Shown piece after piece: positions 33,349 through 43,287 of a stretch of DNA of 64,000 bases. Each line of letters starts with the position of its first letter. The first letter of the stretch is position 1. The notes under the pieces are model-generated. The model was not told where the DNA came from, searched no databases, and worked only from the letters and a program-made list of their open reading frames with translations. Location of the stretch: assembly GCF_014650915.1 (NCBI RefSeq), contig NZ_BMVW01000015.1, positions 162,726 through 226,725 of the forward strand, in the 5' to 3' direction. Made by a program: the position numbers and the translations under genes. The stretch is from Streptomyces poonensis. Its GTDB lineage: Bacteria; Actinomycetota; Actinomycetes; Streptomycetales; Streptomycetaceae.

Positions 33349-35331
33349 TCAGGGCTTGAAGGTGACGGGCAGGTTCGCGGGCCCGGCCCCGGTGGGCGGG
33401 ACCTGGAGGGTCTTCAGCGCGAACTGCATGACCTCCTTGTAGATGGGTCCGCAGATCTGGCCGCCGAAGTAGCTGCCCTCGGTGGCGTTCTGGATGGCGC
33501 AGTAGACGGTGACGCGCGGGTTGTCCGCGGGGGCGAACCCGGCGAACGACGAGGTGTAGCCGCGGTACTTGCCGGTGGCCGGATCCACTCGGTTCGCGGT
33601 GCCCGTCTTGCCCGCGACGCGGTAGCCGGGGATGCGTGCCTTGGTGCCGGTTCCCTCCTCGTCGTCGACGACGGACTCCAGCATCCGGGCGAGCGTTTTG
33701 GCCGTCTTCTCGCTCACGACCCGTGTCTTCTCGGGCTCGGGGGCGGGGGTGAAGCGGCCGTCGGGTCCCTCGGTGCCGCGGACGAGGGTGGGTTCGACGC
33801 GTACGCCGCCGTTGGCGATGGTCGAGTAGACGGAGGCCGCCTGCATCGCGTTGATGGAGACGCCCTGGCCGAAAGGGATCGTGTACTGCTGTGAGGTCGA
33901 CCAGTCCCCCGGGTCCGCGAGGATGCCCTTGGTCTCGCCGGGGAAGCCCAGCCCGGTCGCGCTGCCGAGGCCGAACCTGCGCAGGTACGAGTAGAGCACC
34001 TGGTTGGCCTCCTTCTGCGTGTCGCCGAGCTGGCCGGTCGCCAGGATGGTGCCGATGTTGCTGGACTTGGCGAGCACGCCGTTGAGCGTCAGGTACCAGG
34101 TCGGGTGGTCGACGTCGTCCTGGAAGAGCCGGTCGCCGCGGTGCAGGCGGTTGGGCACGGTGACGCGGGTCGTCGGGGTGGCGACGTTCTCCTCCAGCAC
34201 GGCGGCCATCGACATGACCTTGGCGGTGGAGCCGGGCTCGAAGGCGTCCTGGAGGGCCGCGTTGCCGAGCGCGTCCGGGTTCGCCTGCGACAGGTCGTTG
34301 GGGTCGAAGCCGGGCGAGTTGGCCATGGCGAGGATCTCGCCGGTCCGCGTGTCCTGCACGATCACGTAGCCGCGGTCCGCCCTGGACTTCTTCACCTGCT
34401 CGGTGATGGCGTTCTGGGCGGCCCACTGGATGTCGCGGTCGAGGGTGAGCTCCACGTCGGAGCCGGGCACGGCGGGGGTCTCGGTGGAGCCCGCGGTGGG
34501 CACCTGGCGGCCGCCGGACTGGGCGTAGCGGATCTTGCCGTCCTTGCCGGACAGCTCCTCGTTCAGCTGCTGCTCGACGCCCCCGCCGCCCTTGCCGTCG
34601 GCGCTGACCCAGCCCAGTATCCCGGCGGCGAGGTCGCCGTTCGGGTACACGCGCTTGCTGCTGGGGTCCTGGAAGACGCCGGACAGCACGTTCACCGTGC
34701 CGGGGTCCTGGTCGGCCTTCTTCGAGAGCGCCGTCTTCAGGTCGCTGATCTGCTTCCAGACCTGCGGGGTCTGGCGGCGGGCGAGCAGGACGTACCGGGT
34801 CTTCTTGGTCCGCAGCTTCTCCGCGATCTCCGTCTCGTCCTGGCCGAGGATCGGCGCGAGGAGCTCGGCCGCCTGCTCGGGGGCGTCGGAGATCTTCGTC
34901 TCCTTGCGGGTGAACATCGTGGGGTCGGCCGTGATGTCGTGCGCGTCGACGCTGATCGCCAGGGCCACCCCGTCGCGGTCGGTGATCCCGCCGCGAGCGG
35001 CGGCCAGGGTGTGCACCACGTAGCGGTTCTGCTGGGCCTTGGCGGCGTACTCGCCGGCGTCGACGGCCTGCACCTGGAGCAGCCGTACGACGAAGGCGAT
35101 CATCACCAGGGTCAGCGCGAGGCTGACCAGGCGCAGCCGGGGGCGGGGACTGCCGAGCCGGATGGTGCGCGGGGCCCCGGAGCGGGTGGTGCCGGGGCGT
35201 GAGGTTCCCGGGCGGCGTGCGGGGCGGGCGCCGGGGCCCGGGCCGGGCCTGCGCCGGCCGTCCGGACGTACGGGCCGGGCGGGTTTGGGTACGCGGCGGC
35301 GCGGCGGTTCCCTGTCGGACACTGACGTCAC
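33349..35331 (-). CDS. ftsI: FtsI (PBP3), septal class B penicillin-binding protein
   Basis: A 660-residue septal transpeptidase. A Pro/Arg-rich cytoplasmic tail (1-60) precedes one transmembrane segment (about 67-88, LRLVSLALTLVMIAFVVRLLQV). Then come the dimerisation domain (AARGGITDRDGVALAISVDAHDITADP) and the transpeptidase domain. It has all three active-site motifs: SxxK in FEPGSTAKV, SxN in AKSSNIG and KTG in VAGKTGTANRVD. The GTG start overlaps the ftsL stop (GTGA). In Streptomyces it is needed for sporulation septa rather than growth. Confidence 0.96.
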   Translation of the reverse strand: MTSVSDREPPRRRVPKPARPVRPDGRRRPGPGPGARPARRPGTSRPGTTRSGAPRTIRLGSPRPRLRLVSLALTLVMIAFVVRLLQVQAVDAGEYAAKAQQNRYVVHTLAAARGGITDRDGVALAISVDAHDITADPTMFTRKETKISDAPEQAAELLAPILGQDETEIAEKLRTKKTRYVLLARRQTPQVWKQISDLKTALSKKADQDPGTVNVLSGVFQDPSSKRVYPNGDLAAGILGWVSADGKGGGGVEQQLNEELSGKDGKIRYAQSGGRQVPTAGSTETPAVPGSDVELTLDRDIQWAAQNAITEQVKKSRADRGYVIVQDTRTGEILAMANSPGFDPNDLSQANPDALGNAALQDAFEPGSTAKVMSMAAVLEENVATPTTRVTVPNRLHRGDRLFQDDVDHPTWYLTLNGVLAKSSNIGTILATGQLGDTQKEANQVLYSYLRRFGLGSATGLGFPGETKGILADPGDWSTSQQYTIPFGQGVSINAMQAASVYSTIANGGVRVEPTLVRGTEGPDGRFTPAPEPEKTRVVSEKTAKTLARMLESVVDDEEGTGTKARIPGYRVAGKTGTANRVDPATGKYRGYTSSFAGFAPADNPRVTVYCAIQNATEGSYFGGQICGPIYKEVMQFALKTLQVPPTGAGPANLPVTFKP

Positions 35332-35879
35332 CTGCCGGAGGTCGGGGCGGACTGCGGGGGCCGGGTGAGCTGTGCGGACGGTGCGACCGCGGTCTGCGTG
35401 GCCGGTGCCGGGGCGGCCCCGGGCGTGGACGCCGAGGGAGCGGGCGCCGGGCTCGCGGGCGGCTGCGCGGCGCTCTGCTCGGGCGCGAGGGCCGGGGGTA
35501 CGGCCGCGGAGCGCGCCGTGGCGGGGCTCGGTACACCTTTCACGGTGCCGTCGGGGTTCAGGAAGGCGGGCACGCCGCCGGGGACCATGCCCAGCTCGCG
35601 GGCGCGGCGCTGGAGGGCGTCGGGGGCCGCGTACGCGTCCACGTCCCGCTGGAGCGCCTGCTCCTCGTCGGTGAGGGCCTTGGTGTCCTGCTCGAGGTCG
35701 TCCAGCCTGAACGACCCCTCGCTGAGCGCGGAGTTCAGCACGAGCAGGCCGATGAGACCGCCGCCCAGGAGCAGGACGACCAGGAGGACGAAGGGGGTGC
35801 GCGCGGCCTGGCCGGACGCCATGGGGAAGAGCCGTGCGAGCCGGGCGGCGCGCCCCCTCAGCTCGGGTTTCCTAGGCAC
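35328..35879 (-). CDS. ftsL: FtsL-like bitopic divisome protein
   Basis: A 183-residue small membrane protein in the ftsL position, between rsmH and ftsI. It has a basic cytoplasmic start, one transmembrane segment (about residues 29-51, PFVLLVVLLLGGGLIGLLVLNSAL) and a short leucine-zipper-like coiled coil (FRLDDLEQDTKALTDEEQALQRDVDAYAAPDALQRRARELGMVPG). The tail, residues 115-183, is Ala/Pro-rich and disordered. FtsL sequences are poorly conserved, so the call rests on topology and position. GTG start; the 3' end overlaps ftsI. Confidence 0.85.
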   Translation of the reverse strand: MPRKPELRGRAARLARLFPMASGQAARTPFVLLVVLLLGGGLIGLLVLNSALSEGSFRLDDLEQDTKALTDEEQALQRDVDAYAAPDALQRRARELGMVPGGVPAFLNPDGTVKGVPSPATARSAAVPPALAPEQSAAQPPASPAPAPSASTPGAAPAPATQTAVAPSAQLTRPPQSAPTSGR

Positions 35880-35976
35880 ACGCCCTCCCTGCCGGTCGAC
35901 TCACGCGCCCTCGCACCCCTCGCCCCTCCTTGTCGTCCTTCTCGGGCATGCCTCACGCTCTTCACGCCTCAGGCCG

Positions 35977-36011
35977 CAGACCTCAGACCTCAGACCTCAG
36001 ACCTCAGACCT
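35977..36011. repeat. Five tandem copies of a 7-bp unit next to the rsmH stop
   Basis: CAGACCT occurs five times without interruption. The last base of the array is the first base (plus strand) of the rsmH stop triplet. It fills part of the 131-base rsmH-ftsL gap. Heptamer copy-number changes would alter the spacing but not any reading frame. Confidence 0.85.
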
Positions 36012-36967
36012 CACTCGACGGTCTCGCGGATGCGCTCCGCTCCCCGCAGCCGGGCGGGAGCGGCCCGCCGGTTCTCGGCGACCTCCTCCTCGGTGGGAAG
36101 TTCGGCACCGCGGGTGAGCAGCTTGAGCCGGGGCTGGTAGCGCTCGGGGACGACGGGCAGCCCGGGCGGCGCGGTGGAGGCCGCCCCCGCCGCGAACACC
36201 TGCTTCACCAGCCGGTCCTCCAGCGAGTGGTACGACAGGACCGCGATCCGGCCGCCGACCGCGAGCGCCTCCACGGCCGCGGGGATCGCCCTCTCCAGGA
36301 CGGACAGTTCGCCGTTGACCTCGATGCGCAGCGCCTGGAACGTGCGCTTGGCGGGGTTGCCGCCGGTGCGCTTGGCGGCCTGCGGCAGGGCGTCGCGGAT
36401 CAGCTCGACGAGCCGCGCGCTGTTCGTGAACGGCTCCTTCTCGCGCTCGCGCACGATCGCGGAGACGATCCGCTTGGCCTGCTTCTCCTCGCCGTACGCC
36501 CGGAGGATCCGCACCAGCTCACCGGCCGGATAGGTGTTGAGCACCTCGGCCGCGCTCATCCCCGTCGTCTGGTCCATGCGCATGTCGAGCGGGGCGTCCT
36601 GGGCGTAGGCGAAGCCGCGGTCGGCCTCGTCGAGCTGCATGGAGGAGACCCCGAGGTCGAACAGGACACCCTGCACGCGCGGGATGCCGAGGCGGTCGAG
36701 CACATCGGGCAGTTCGTCGTAGACGGCGTGCACCAGGGTGGCGCGCTCCCCGTACGGTGCGAGCCGCTCACCGGACAGACGCAGCGCCTCCTTGTCGCGG
36801 TCCAGGGCGACGAGCCGGGCCTCGGGAAACCGCGTGAGGAGCGCCTCGCTGTGCCCGCCGAGCCCGAGGGTGCAGTCGACCACGACGGCTCCCGGCTCCG
36901 TGAGCGCCGGGGCCAGCATGTCCAGGCACCGCTGGAGCATGACGGGAACGTGGCGGCTGTTGCTCAA
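36011..36967 (-). CDS. rsmH: 16S rRNA (cytosine-1402-N4) methyltransferase
   Basis: A 318-residue SAM-dependent methyltransferase (MraW) that methylates C1402 in the ribosomal P site. Motifs are HVPVMLQRCLDML, the SAM-binding VVDCTLGLGGHSEALL, LVALDRDKEAL, GVLFDLGVSSMQLDEADRGFAY, RTFQALRIEVNGEL and VLSYHSLEDRLVKQVF. The start is the rare TTG at 36967, four bases after GAGAGGG; the next in-frame ATG (residue 10) would remove the conserved HVPV. It is the first gene of the dcw cluster. No mraZ precedes it. Its promoter appears to lie about 240 bases upstream. Confidence 0.95.
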   Translation of the reverse strand: MSNSRHVPVMLQRCLDMLAPALTEPGAVVVDCTLGLGGHSEALLTRFPEARLVALDRDKEALRLSGERLAPYGERATLVHAVYDELPDVLDRLGIPRVQGVLFDLGVSSMQLDEADRGFAYAQDAPLDMRMDQTTGMSAAEVLNTYPAGELVRILRAYGEEKQAKRIVSAIVREREKEPFTNSARLVELIRDALPQAAKRTGGNPAKRTFQALRIEVNGELSVLERAIPAAVEALAVGGRIAVLSYHSLEDRLVKQVFAAGAASTAPPGLPVVPERYQPRLKLLTRGAELPTEEEVAENRRAAPARLRGAERIRETVE

Positions 36968-37213
36968 GGGGCCCTCTCAGGTCCGGCGCGACCGTACGCA
37001 CCGCCGCGGGTCCCCGCCGTCCCCCGGGCTGACGCCGGGAGGTCCCCCCCGGTGACGGGGGCGGCCCGCCGGCGCTTCAGAGCGTCAGCCGGCCGGGAGC
37101 GGGAGAAGGCCGAGCCGTACGTACGCGCCGCGCACGCGGGGAGACACCGGACGGTCGCCGGCTCTCCTGGGATGTCAGTCCAGCAGGGGGAACCTCGCCT
37201 CCCGCTTCGCGTC

Positions 37214-37241
37214 ACTTTAGTCCACGGTTTCCCGCGGTCAA
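37214..37241 (-). promoter_or_regulatory. Promoter of the dcw cluster (rsmH onward)
   Basis: On the minus strand, TTGACC (37236-37241) and TAAAGT (37214-37219) are spaced 16 bases, close to the vegetative sigma consensus. The transcript would start near 37207, leaving an untranslated leader of about 240 bases before the TTG of rsmH. Confidence 0.65.
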
Positions 37242-37402
37242 TCAACCGGCCTGCGCGTCGCGGTCCCGCCCCGCGGCAGGCGGCGAAGAGAGCGCAATCA
37301 CCCATACGGACGCGCTCGCGCGGGGCGTGTGGGGTACCTCACAACCAGCGCCGCCCGTGTTCCTCGTCCCTGCCCAGGACGCGCCCCGGCCCGGTTGACC
37401 AG

Positions 37403-37408
37403 TAACGT
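37403..37408 (+). promoter_or_regulatory. -10 element (TAACGT) for leaderless carbonic anhydrase gene
   Basis: TAACGT ends seven bases before the ATG at 37416, so the transcript probably begins at the start codon. No Shine-Dalgarno or clear -35 is seen. Confidence 0.5.
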
Positions 37409-37415
37409 CATAGGC

Positions 37416-37964
37416 ATGACGACTTCCGCATCAGTTCCCACCGGACCCGAAGGCGCCATACCCGCCGGGGGCACCGTCACCGACCAGCTGGTGGAGGCGA
37501 ACCAGCAATACGCCGAGGCTTTCACCGACCCGGGCATGGACGCGCGTCCCGTCCGCCAGGTCGCGGTCGTGGCCTGTATGGACGCCCGCCTCGACCTGCA
37601 TGCCGCGCTCGGCCTGGAGCTGGGCGACTGTCACACCATCCGCAACGCGGGCGGGGTCGTCACCGACGACGTGATCCGCTCCCTGACCATCAGCCAGCGG
37701 GCGCTCGGCACCCGCAGCGTCGTCCTGATCCACCACACGGGCTGCGGCCTGGAGTCCCTCACCGAGGAGTTCCGGCACGAGCTCGAGATGGAGATCGGCC
37801 AGCGCCCGTCGTGGGCGGTGGAGTCGTTCCGGGACGTCGACCAGGACGTGCGGCAGTCGATGCGGCGCGTGCGCACCTCGCCCTTCCTGCTGCACACCGA
37901 CGACGTGCGCGGTTTTGTCTTCGATGTGAAGACGGGTCTGCTGCGCGAGATCGAAGCCGCGTAG
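37416..37964 (+). CDS. Beta-class carbonic anhydrase
   Basis: A 182-residue zinc enzyme interconverting CO2 and bicarbonate. The zinc ligands are Cys54, His107 and Cys110, in AVVACMDARLDLHAALGL (with the Asp56-Arg58 dyad) and SVVLIHHTGCGLES. NAGGVVTDDVIRSL is the usual central motif. The frame opens earlier, but the start is the ATG at 37416 (MTTSASVPTGPEG), placed seven bases after a -10 hexamer. It is read away from the dcw cluster, in the place where many bacteria have mraZ. A 7-bp hairpin (GCCCCGT / ACGGGGC, 37970-37997) follows the stop. Confidence 0.92.
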   Translation: MTTSASVPTGPEGAIPAGGTVTDQLVEANQQYAEAFTDPGMDARPVRQVAVVACMDARLDLHAALGLELGDCHTIRNAGGVVTDDVIRSLTISQRALGTRSVVLIHHTGCGLESLTEEFRHELEMEIGQRPSWAVESFRDVDQDVRQSMRRVRTSPFLLHTDDVRGFVFDVKTGLLREIEAA

Positions 37965-38265
37965 GACACGCCCCGTATTCGTCACCCGGCACGGGGCACG
38001 CACTCGAAGCCCGTCGGCCACGCCGCCGTACCGATTCTGCCGCGCCTGAAACACCGCGAGTCCGGCATATCGCCGGCAGTTGTCCACAGGCGAGTGACAC
38101 GAATCGGTAACGGCGGCAAGAATGCGGGTGTGGCGTCACGCGGAACTTTTCGCGCGTGGTGTCCGTGATTCGGGGTGGGCCGGTCCGCAACGCGGAGCGT
38201 CGGCCCGGGGAGTTGGGGGTGTCCCCTGCTCTCGCAGCGCTAGGGGAAGGGCCGAGGAGGGCCGG
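37965..38265 (+). other. Non-coding spacer between carbonic anhydrase and MoxR genes
   Basis: A weak hairpin (37970-37997) may terminate the carbonic anhydrase transcript. A consensus DnaA box lies at 38080-38088. A T-rich patch (ACTTTTCGCG, near 38146) may belong to the moxR promoter, but no convincing -35/-10 pair was found. Just before the gene is GGGGTGTCCCCTGC followed by GCTAGGGGAAGG, a short hairpin, then the ribosome site GAGGAGG. Confidence 0.5.
38080..38088 (+). promoter_or_regulatory. Isolated DnaA box
   Basis: TTGTCCACA is the consensus DnaA-binding 9-mer of Streptomyces. Only one copy is seen, 178 bases before the MoxR start. It may be chance or a titration/regulatory site; it is not an origin. 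Confidence 0.4.
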
Positions 38266-39302
<1,037 letters not shown>

Positions 39303-39303
<1 letters not shown>

Positions 39304-40673
39304 TGACCCCCGCGGCGCCGGCTGCCGGCCCGGACCGCGCCGACGGCAAGGGCGGCCTGCGCACGGTGTTCGACGGCCTCACCACCCGCGGACGCTCCTT
39401 CCTCGCCGCCGGGGTCGCCGCCGCCGTCTGCGCCTATGTCCTCGGGCAGGGGGATCTGCTCCGCGTCGGCCTGCTGCTCGCCGTGCTGCCGGCGGTCTGC
39501 GCGATCGTGCTGTACCGCACGCGCTACCGCGTCGCGGGCAGCCGCCGCCTGTCCCCCGCGCGCGTGCCGGCCGGTACCGAGGCCCGCGTCCATCTGCGGA
39601 TGGACAACGTCTCACGGCTGCCGACGGGAGTGCTGATGCTCCAGGACCGGGTGCCGTACGTGCTCGGTCCGCGCCCGCGGTTCGTCCTGGACCGGGTGGA
39701 GGCGGGCGGCCGCCGCGAGGTGTCGTACCGGGTGCGCTCGGACCTGCGGGGCCGCTATCCGCTGGGGCCGCTCCAGCTGCGGCTGGCCGACCCGTTCGGC
39801 ATGTGCGAACTCACCCGCTCCTTCTCGACGTACGACACCCTGACGGTCATCCCGCGCGTGGAGCCCCTGCCGCCGGTGCGCCTGAGCGGCGAGGCCAAGG
39901 GGTACGGCGACGGGCGGCAGCGCTCGCTGGCCCTCGCGGGCGAGGACGACGTGATCCCGCGCGGGTACCGGCACGGCGACGATCTGCGCCGGGTGCACTG
40001 GCGCTCGACCGCCCGCTACGGCGAGCTGATGGTGCGCCGTGAGGAGCAGCCGCAGCGCGCCCGCTGCACGGTGCTGCTGGACACCCGGGGCATCGCCTAC
40101 GAGGGCGCGGGCCCGGACTCGGCCTTCGAGTGGGCGGTCTCCGGCACGGCGTCCGTGCTGGCGCACATGCTGGAGCGGGGCTTCTCCGTACGGTTGCTGA
40201 CGGACACCGGCAGTTCGGTGCCCGGGGAGGGCGCCGACGGGTTCACGGGCGCCGGCCAGGAGTCGGCCGACGCGGCGGGCCTGATGATGGACATGCTCGC
40301 GGTGATCGACCACTCCGACGGCGCCGGCCTGTCGCGCGCGTACGACGTGCTGCGCGGCGGGCAGGAGGGACTGCTGGTGGCCTTCCTCGGCGATCTCGAC
40401 GAGGAGCAGGCCGCCCTGGTCGGCCGGATGCGCCGGCGCAGCGGCGGGGCTGTCGCCTTCCTCCTGGACAGCGAGGCGTGGGGGCACGGTCCCACCGACG
40501 TGCCCGCCCCCGGCGCGGGGCGGCGGAGCGAGAAGACGCTGCGGATGCTCCATGAGGCGGGCTGGACGGCCCTGCGGGTGCCGCGCGGCGCCGCGCTGAC
40601 GGACCTGTGGCGTCAGGCGGAGCGGCAGCGCACGGCCGTCGCGGCGGCGAGCGGTACGGAGGGACGGTCATGA
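39303..40673 (+). CDS. DUF58 domain protein, membrane-anchored
   Basis: A 456-residue protein with two hydrophobic segments near the N-terminus (about residues 31-50 and 52-70, FLAAGVAAAVCAYVLGQ and LRVGLLLAVLPAVCAIVLY). A beta-rich region follows (about 80-190) and then the DUF58 core, YRHGDDLRRVHWRSTARYGELMVRREEQ (about 220-250), continuing as a vWA-like fold. DUF58 proteins are typical partners of MoxR ATPases. The ATG overlaps the MoxR stop codon with GGAGG five bases before; a GTG three bases earlier is too close to that site. The stop overlaps the next gene by ATGA. Confidence 0.92.
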
Positions 40674-43075
40674 GCGGCGGGGCGAGACTGACGCTGTGCT
40701 CCTGGGCCGCCACCCTGATGGCGGCGTGCGCGCTGCTGCCGCTGGTCGGCGACAGCCTGTGGATCTGGCAGGCGGCGCTGCTGCTGGGCGTGCAGAGTGG
40801 AGTGGGCGCGCTGACCCGCGCCGTGCCGCTGGCCCGGCCGCTGACCGTGGCGGCCCAGGTGCTGGTGACGCTGCTGCTGCTCACCTGGGTGTTCGCCCGG
40901 GACCAGGCCGTCGCCGGCATCGTTCCGGGTCCGCGGGTCTTCGAGCATTTCGCGCATCTGCTGCAGGCGGGCGCGGAGGACGTCGGGGAGTACGCGACTC
41001 CCGCCCCGCTGACCGACGGCATCGAACTGATGGTGGTCGGCGGGGTGCTGGTGATCGGGCTCCTGGTGGACGCCCTCGCGGTGACGTTCCGCACGGCCGC
41101 CCCCGCCGGGCTTCCGCTGCTCGCGCTGTACTCGGTCGCCGCGGGGCTGTCCGACGACTCGGCGTGGCTGCGGCCGCTGCTGTTGTTCGCGGTCGCCGCG
41201 GTGGGCTATCTGATGCTGCTGCTGGCCGAGAGCCGGGAGCGGCTGTCGCAGTGGGGCCGGGTCTTCAGCGGCGCCCCGGGCGGAGCGGGGACGGAGTCCG
41301 GCGGTGCCGCGGTCGCCCCCGTCCGTACCGGCCGGCGCATCGGTGCGGTGGCGCTGGGCATCGCCCTGGTGGTGCCGCTCGGCCCGACCGCGCTGGGCGG
41401 CGGGCTGCTGGACGGCACCGGCGCCGGGGTGGGCTCGGGCTCCGGGGGCGGCGGCACCATCTCCGCGGTGAACCCGCTGGTGTCGCTGCGCGACAGCCTG
41501 AACGTGGACCAGGACCGCCAGGTGATGTCGTACCGCACCAACACCGACGACACGCAGGACATGTATCTGCGGATCGTCTCCCTGGACAAGTTCGACGGCA
41601 CGGCCTGGAAGCCGGCCCAGCGGCGCATCGAGGACGTGCCGGACACGTTCCCGGCTCCCCGGGGGCTCGGCCCCGACATCAGGCGGACCGAGATCGAGAC
41701 CCGGATCTCCGCGGCGAAGGACTACGGGCAGGACTGGCTGCCGATGCCGTTCCCGGCGACGGCCGTGGACATCGGCGGCGACTGGCGCTACGAGCCGGTG
41801 GGCCGCACCCTCGTCGGCGACCACGGGCAGAACACCCGGGGCATGAGCTACGGGGTCCGGAGCCTGATCGTGCAGCCGACCGCGGAACAGCTCGCGGGCG
41901 CGCCGGAGGCCTCGGCCGAGCTCAGGCGCGAGTTCACGGACGTACCGCGGTCGCTGCCCCCGGTCGTGGCACGGACGGCGCGTGAGGTGACCGCGGGCTC
42001 GTCGAACGACTACGAGCGGGCGGTCAAGCTCCAGGACTGGTTCGCGGTGGGCGGCGGCTTCACCTACGACACACAGGTGGAGGTGGGCAGCGGTTCGGCC
42101 GCGATAGCGCGGTTCCTGAGGGACAAGGAGGGCTTCTGCGTCCACTTCTCCTTCGCGATGGCCGCGATGGCCCGCACGCTGGACATACCGGCGCGGGTCG
42201 CGGTGGGCTTCACGCCCGGTTCGCCGCAGGCGGACGGTTCGATGACGGTGGGCCTGCGGGACGCGCACGCATGGCCGGAGCTGTACTTCGAGGGCGTGGG
42301 CTGGACCCGTTTCGAACCGACCCCGACCCGTGGGACGACCCCCTCGTACACACGGACCGAGGCACCGGACGGCAGTGGTCTGCCGGACGTGGCCCGGCCC
42401 TCGCAGTCGGCGGCCGCCGAGCCGTCGGCCGCGCCGTCGGCGAGCGAGAGCTGCACCTTGCAGCAGCGGAGGCTGGACGGGTGCGGGAGCGAGTCCCCGG
42501 CGGCTGCGGCGGACGCGCATGACGACGGCCCGCCCTGGTGGCTGTACCCGTACCCGGTGGTGCCCCTGGGGGTCCTCGTGGTGGTGGCGCTGCCGCTGCT
42601 GCCCCTGCTGTGGCGACAGCGGATACGCGCCGTACGGCTCGGTTCCCACGGCCGTACGGCCGAGGGCGCGGCCGCCCACACGCTGGCGGCGTGGCAGGAG
42701 GTGACCGACACGGCGTGGGACTTCGGGATCGCGCCGGACGAGTCGCAGACGCCGCGCAAGGCCGCCGCGCGGATCGTACGGCTCGGTCAGCTGGACGAAC
42801 CGGCGACGGCGGCGCTGCACCGTCTGGCGGGAGCGGTGGAACAGGTTCTCTACGCCCCGCGTCCGTACCCGGTGCCGGGAGTCGCCGAGGACGCCCGCAG
42901 AGTCGCGGTCGCCCTCGGTGCGCGGGCCGACCGTGGCACGCGGCTGCGGGCCCTGCTGATCCCGCGGTCGACCGTCCGGGTGGTCTGGGCGGCGTCGGCC
43001 CGCTGGGCGGCGCTCAGGAGGGAGCTCTCGGCCCGCCGCCCCACGCTGCGCCGCCCGTCCGGCCAGAACGGGTGA
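40670..43075 (+). CDS. Transglutaminase-like membrane protein
   Basis: An 801-residue membrane protein with a papain-like transglutaminase core. Six or so hydrophobic segments fill residues 1-210, and an extracytoplasmic domain follows. Its catalytic Cys is in DKEGFCVHFSFAMAAMARTLDIPARVAVGFTPG, with the His in RDAHAWPELYFEGVGWTRFEPTP and the Asp or equivalent shortly after. A Ser/Ala-rich stretch leads to a final transmembrane segment (WWLYPYPVVPLGVLVVVALPLLPLLW) and a cytoplasmic DUF4129-like tail. Such TgpA-type proteins form a common trio with MoxR and DUF58; the crosslinked or cleaved substrate is unknown. The start overlaps the DUF58 gene (ATGA). Confidence 0.93.
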   Translation: MSGGARLTLCSWAATLMAACALLPLVGDSLWIWQAALLLGVQSGVGALTRAVPLARPLTVAAQVLVTLLLLTWVFARDQAVAGIVPGPRVFEHFAHLLQAGAEDVGEYATPAPLTDGIELMVVGGVLVIGLLVDALAVTFRTAAPAGLPLLALYSVAAGLSDDSAWLRPLLLFAVAAVGYLMLLLAESRERLSQWGRVFSGAPGGAGTESGGAAVAPVRTGRRIGAVALGIALVVPLGPTALGGGLLDGTGAGVGSGSGGGGTISAVNPLVSLRDSLNVDQDRQVMSYRTNTDDTQDMYLRIVSLDKFDGTAWKPAQRRIEDVPDTFPAPRGLGPDIRRTEIETRISAAKDYGQDWLPMPFPATAVDIGGDWRYEPVGRTLVGDHGQNTRGMSYGVRSLIVQPTAEQLAGAPEASAELRREFTDVPRSLPPVVARTAREVTAGSSNDYERAVKLQDWFAVGGGFTYDTQVEVGSGSAAIARFLRDKEGFCVHFSFAMAAMARTLDIPARVAVGFTPGSPQADGSMTVGLRDAHAWPELYFEGVGWTRFEPTPTRGTTPSYTRTEAPDGSGLPDVARPSQSAAAEPSAAPSASESCTLQQRRLDGCGSESPAAAADAHDDGPPWWLYPYPVVPLGVLVVVALPLLPLLWRQRIRAVRLGSHGRTAEGAAAHTLAAWQEVTDTAWDFGIAPDESQTPRKAAARIVRLGQLDEPATAALHRLAGAVEQVLYAPRPYPVPGVAEDARRVAVALGARADRGTRLRALLIPRSTVRVVWAASARWAALRRELSARRPTLRRPSGQNG

Positions 43076-43158
43076 GGGAGCGGAGGAACGAGAGGCTGAC
43101 CGCCGTCCGGCTCACCGGTCGACCGGCGGGAACGGCTTGACCGGCTGGAACGGATGGT

Positions 43159-43191
43159 GGCTGCCCGCCGGGGTCCCCTCGGCGGGCAGCC
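43159..43191 (+). terminator. Terminator after the transglutaminase operon
   Basis: A 12-bp perfect stem (GGCTGCCCGCCG / CGGCGGGCAGCC) with a 9-base loop, 83 bases after the stop codon. Confidence 0.7.
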
Positions 43192-43287
43192 CCGGTGTTT
43201 CGGCTGTCGGTGCGGTGCCTCGGTGGGCAGCCCGATGTCTCGGCGGCCGGACGTGAGCCGCCGGGCCCGGGCATGTTCGAGCAGGCA

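Larger units (their letters stand above)
36968..37415. other. Divergent control region between the dcw cluster and carbonic anhydrase
   Basis: This 448-base region holds the presumed dcw promoter (minus strand, 37214-37241) and the -10 of the carbonic anhydrase gene (37403-37408). The part between 36968 and 37207 would be a long 5' leader of rsmH. It contains G/C-rich self-complementary stretches such as CCCCCGTCACCGGGGG near 37050. No ORF of note is seen. Confidence 0.6.

Noticed and set aside
37965..38265. Replication origin near the DnaA box
   Set aside because: Only one box, no dnaA, dnaN or clustered repeats; Streptomyces oriC has many boxes.
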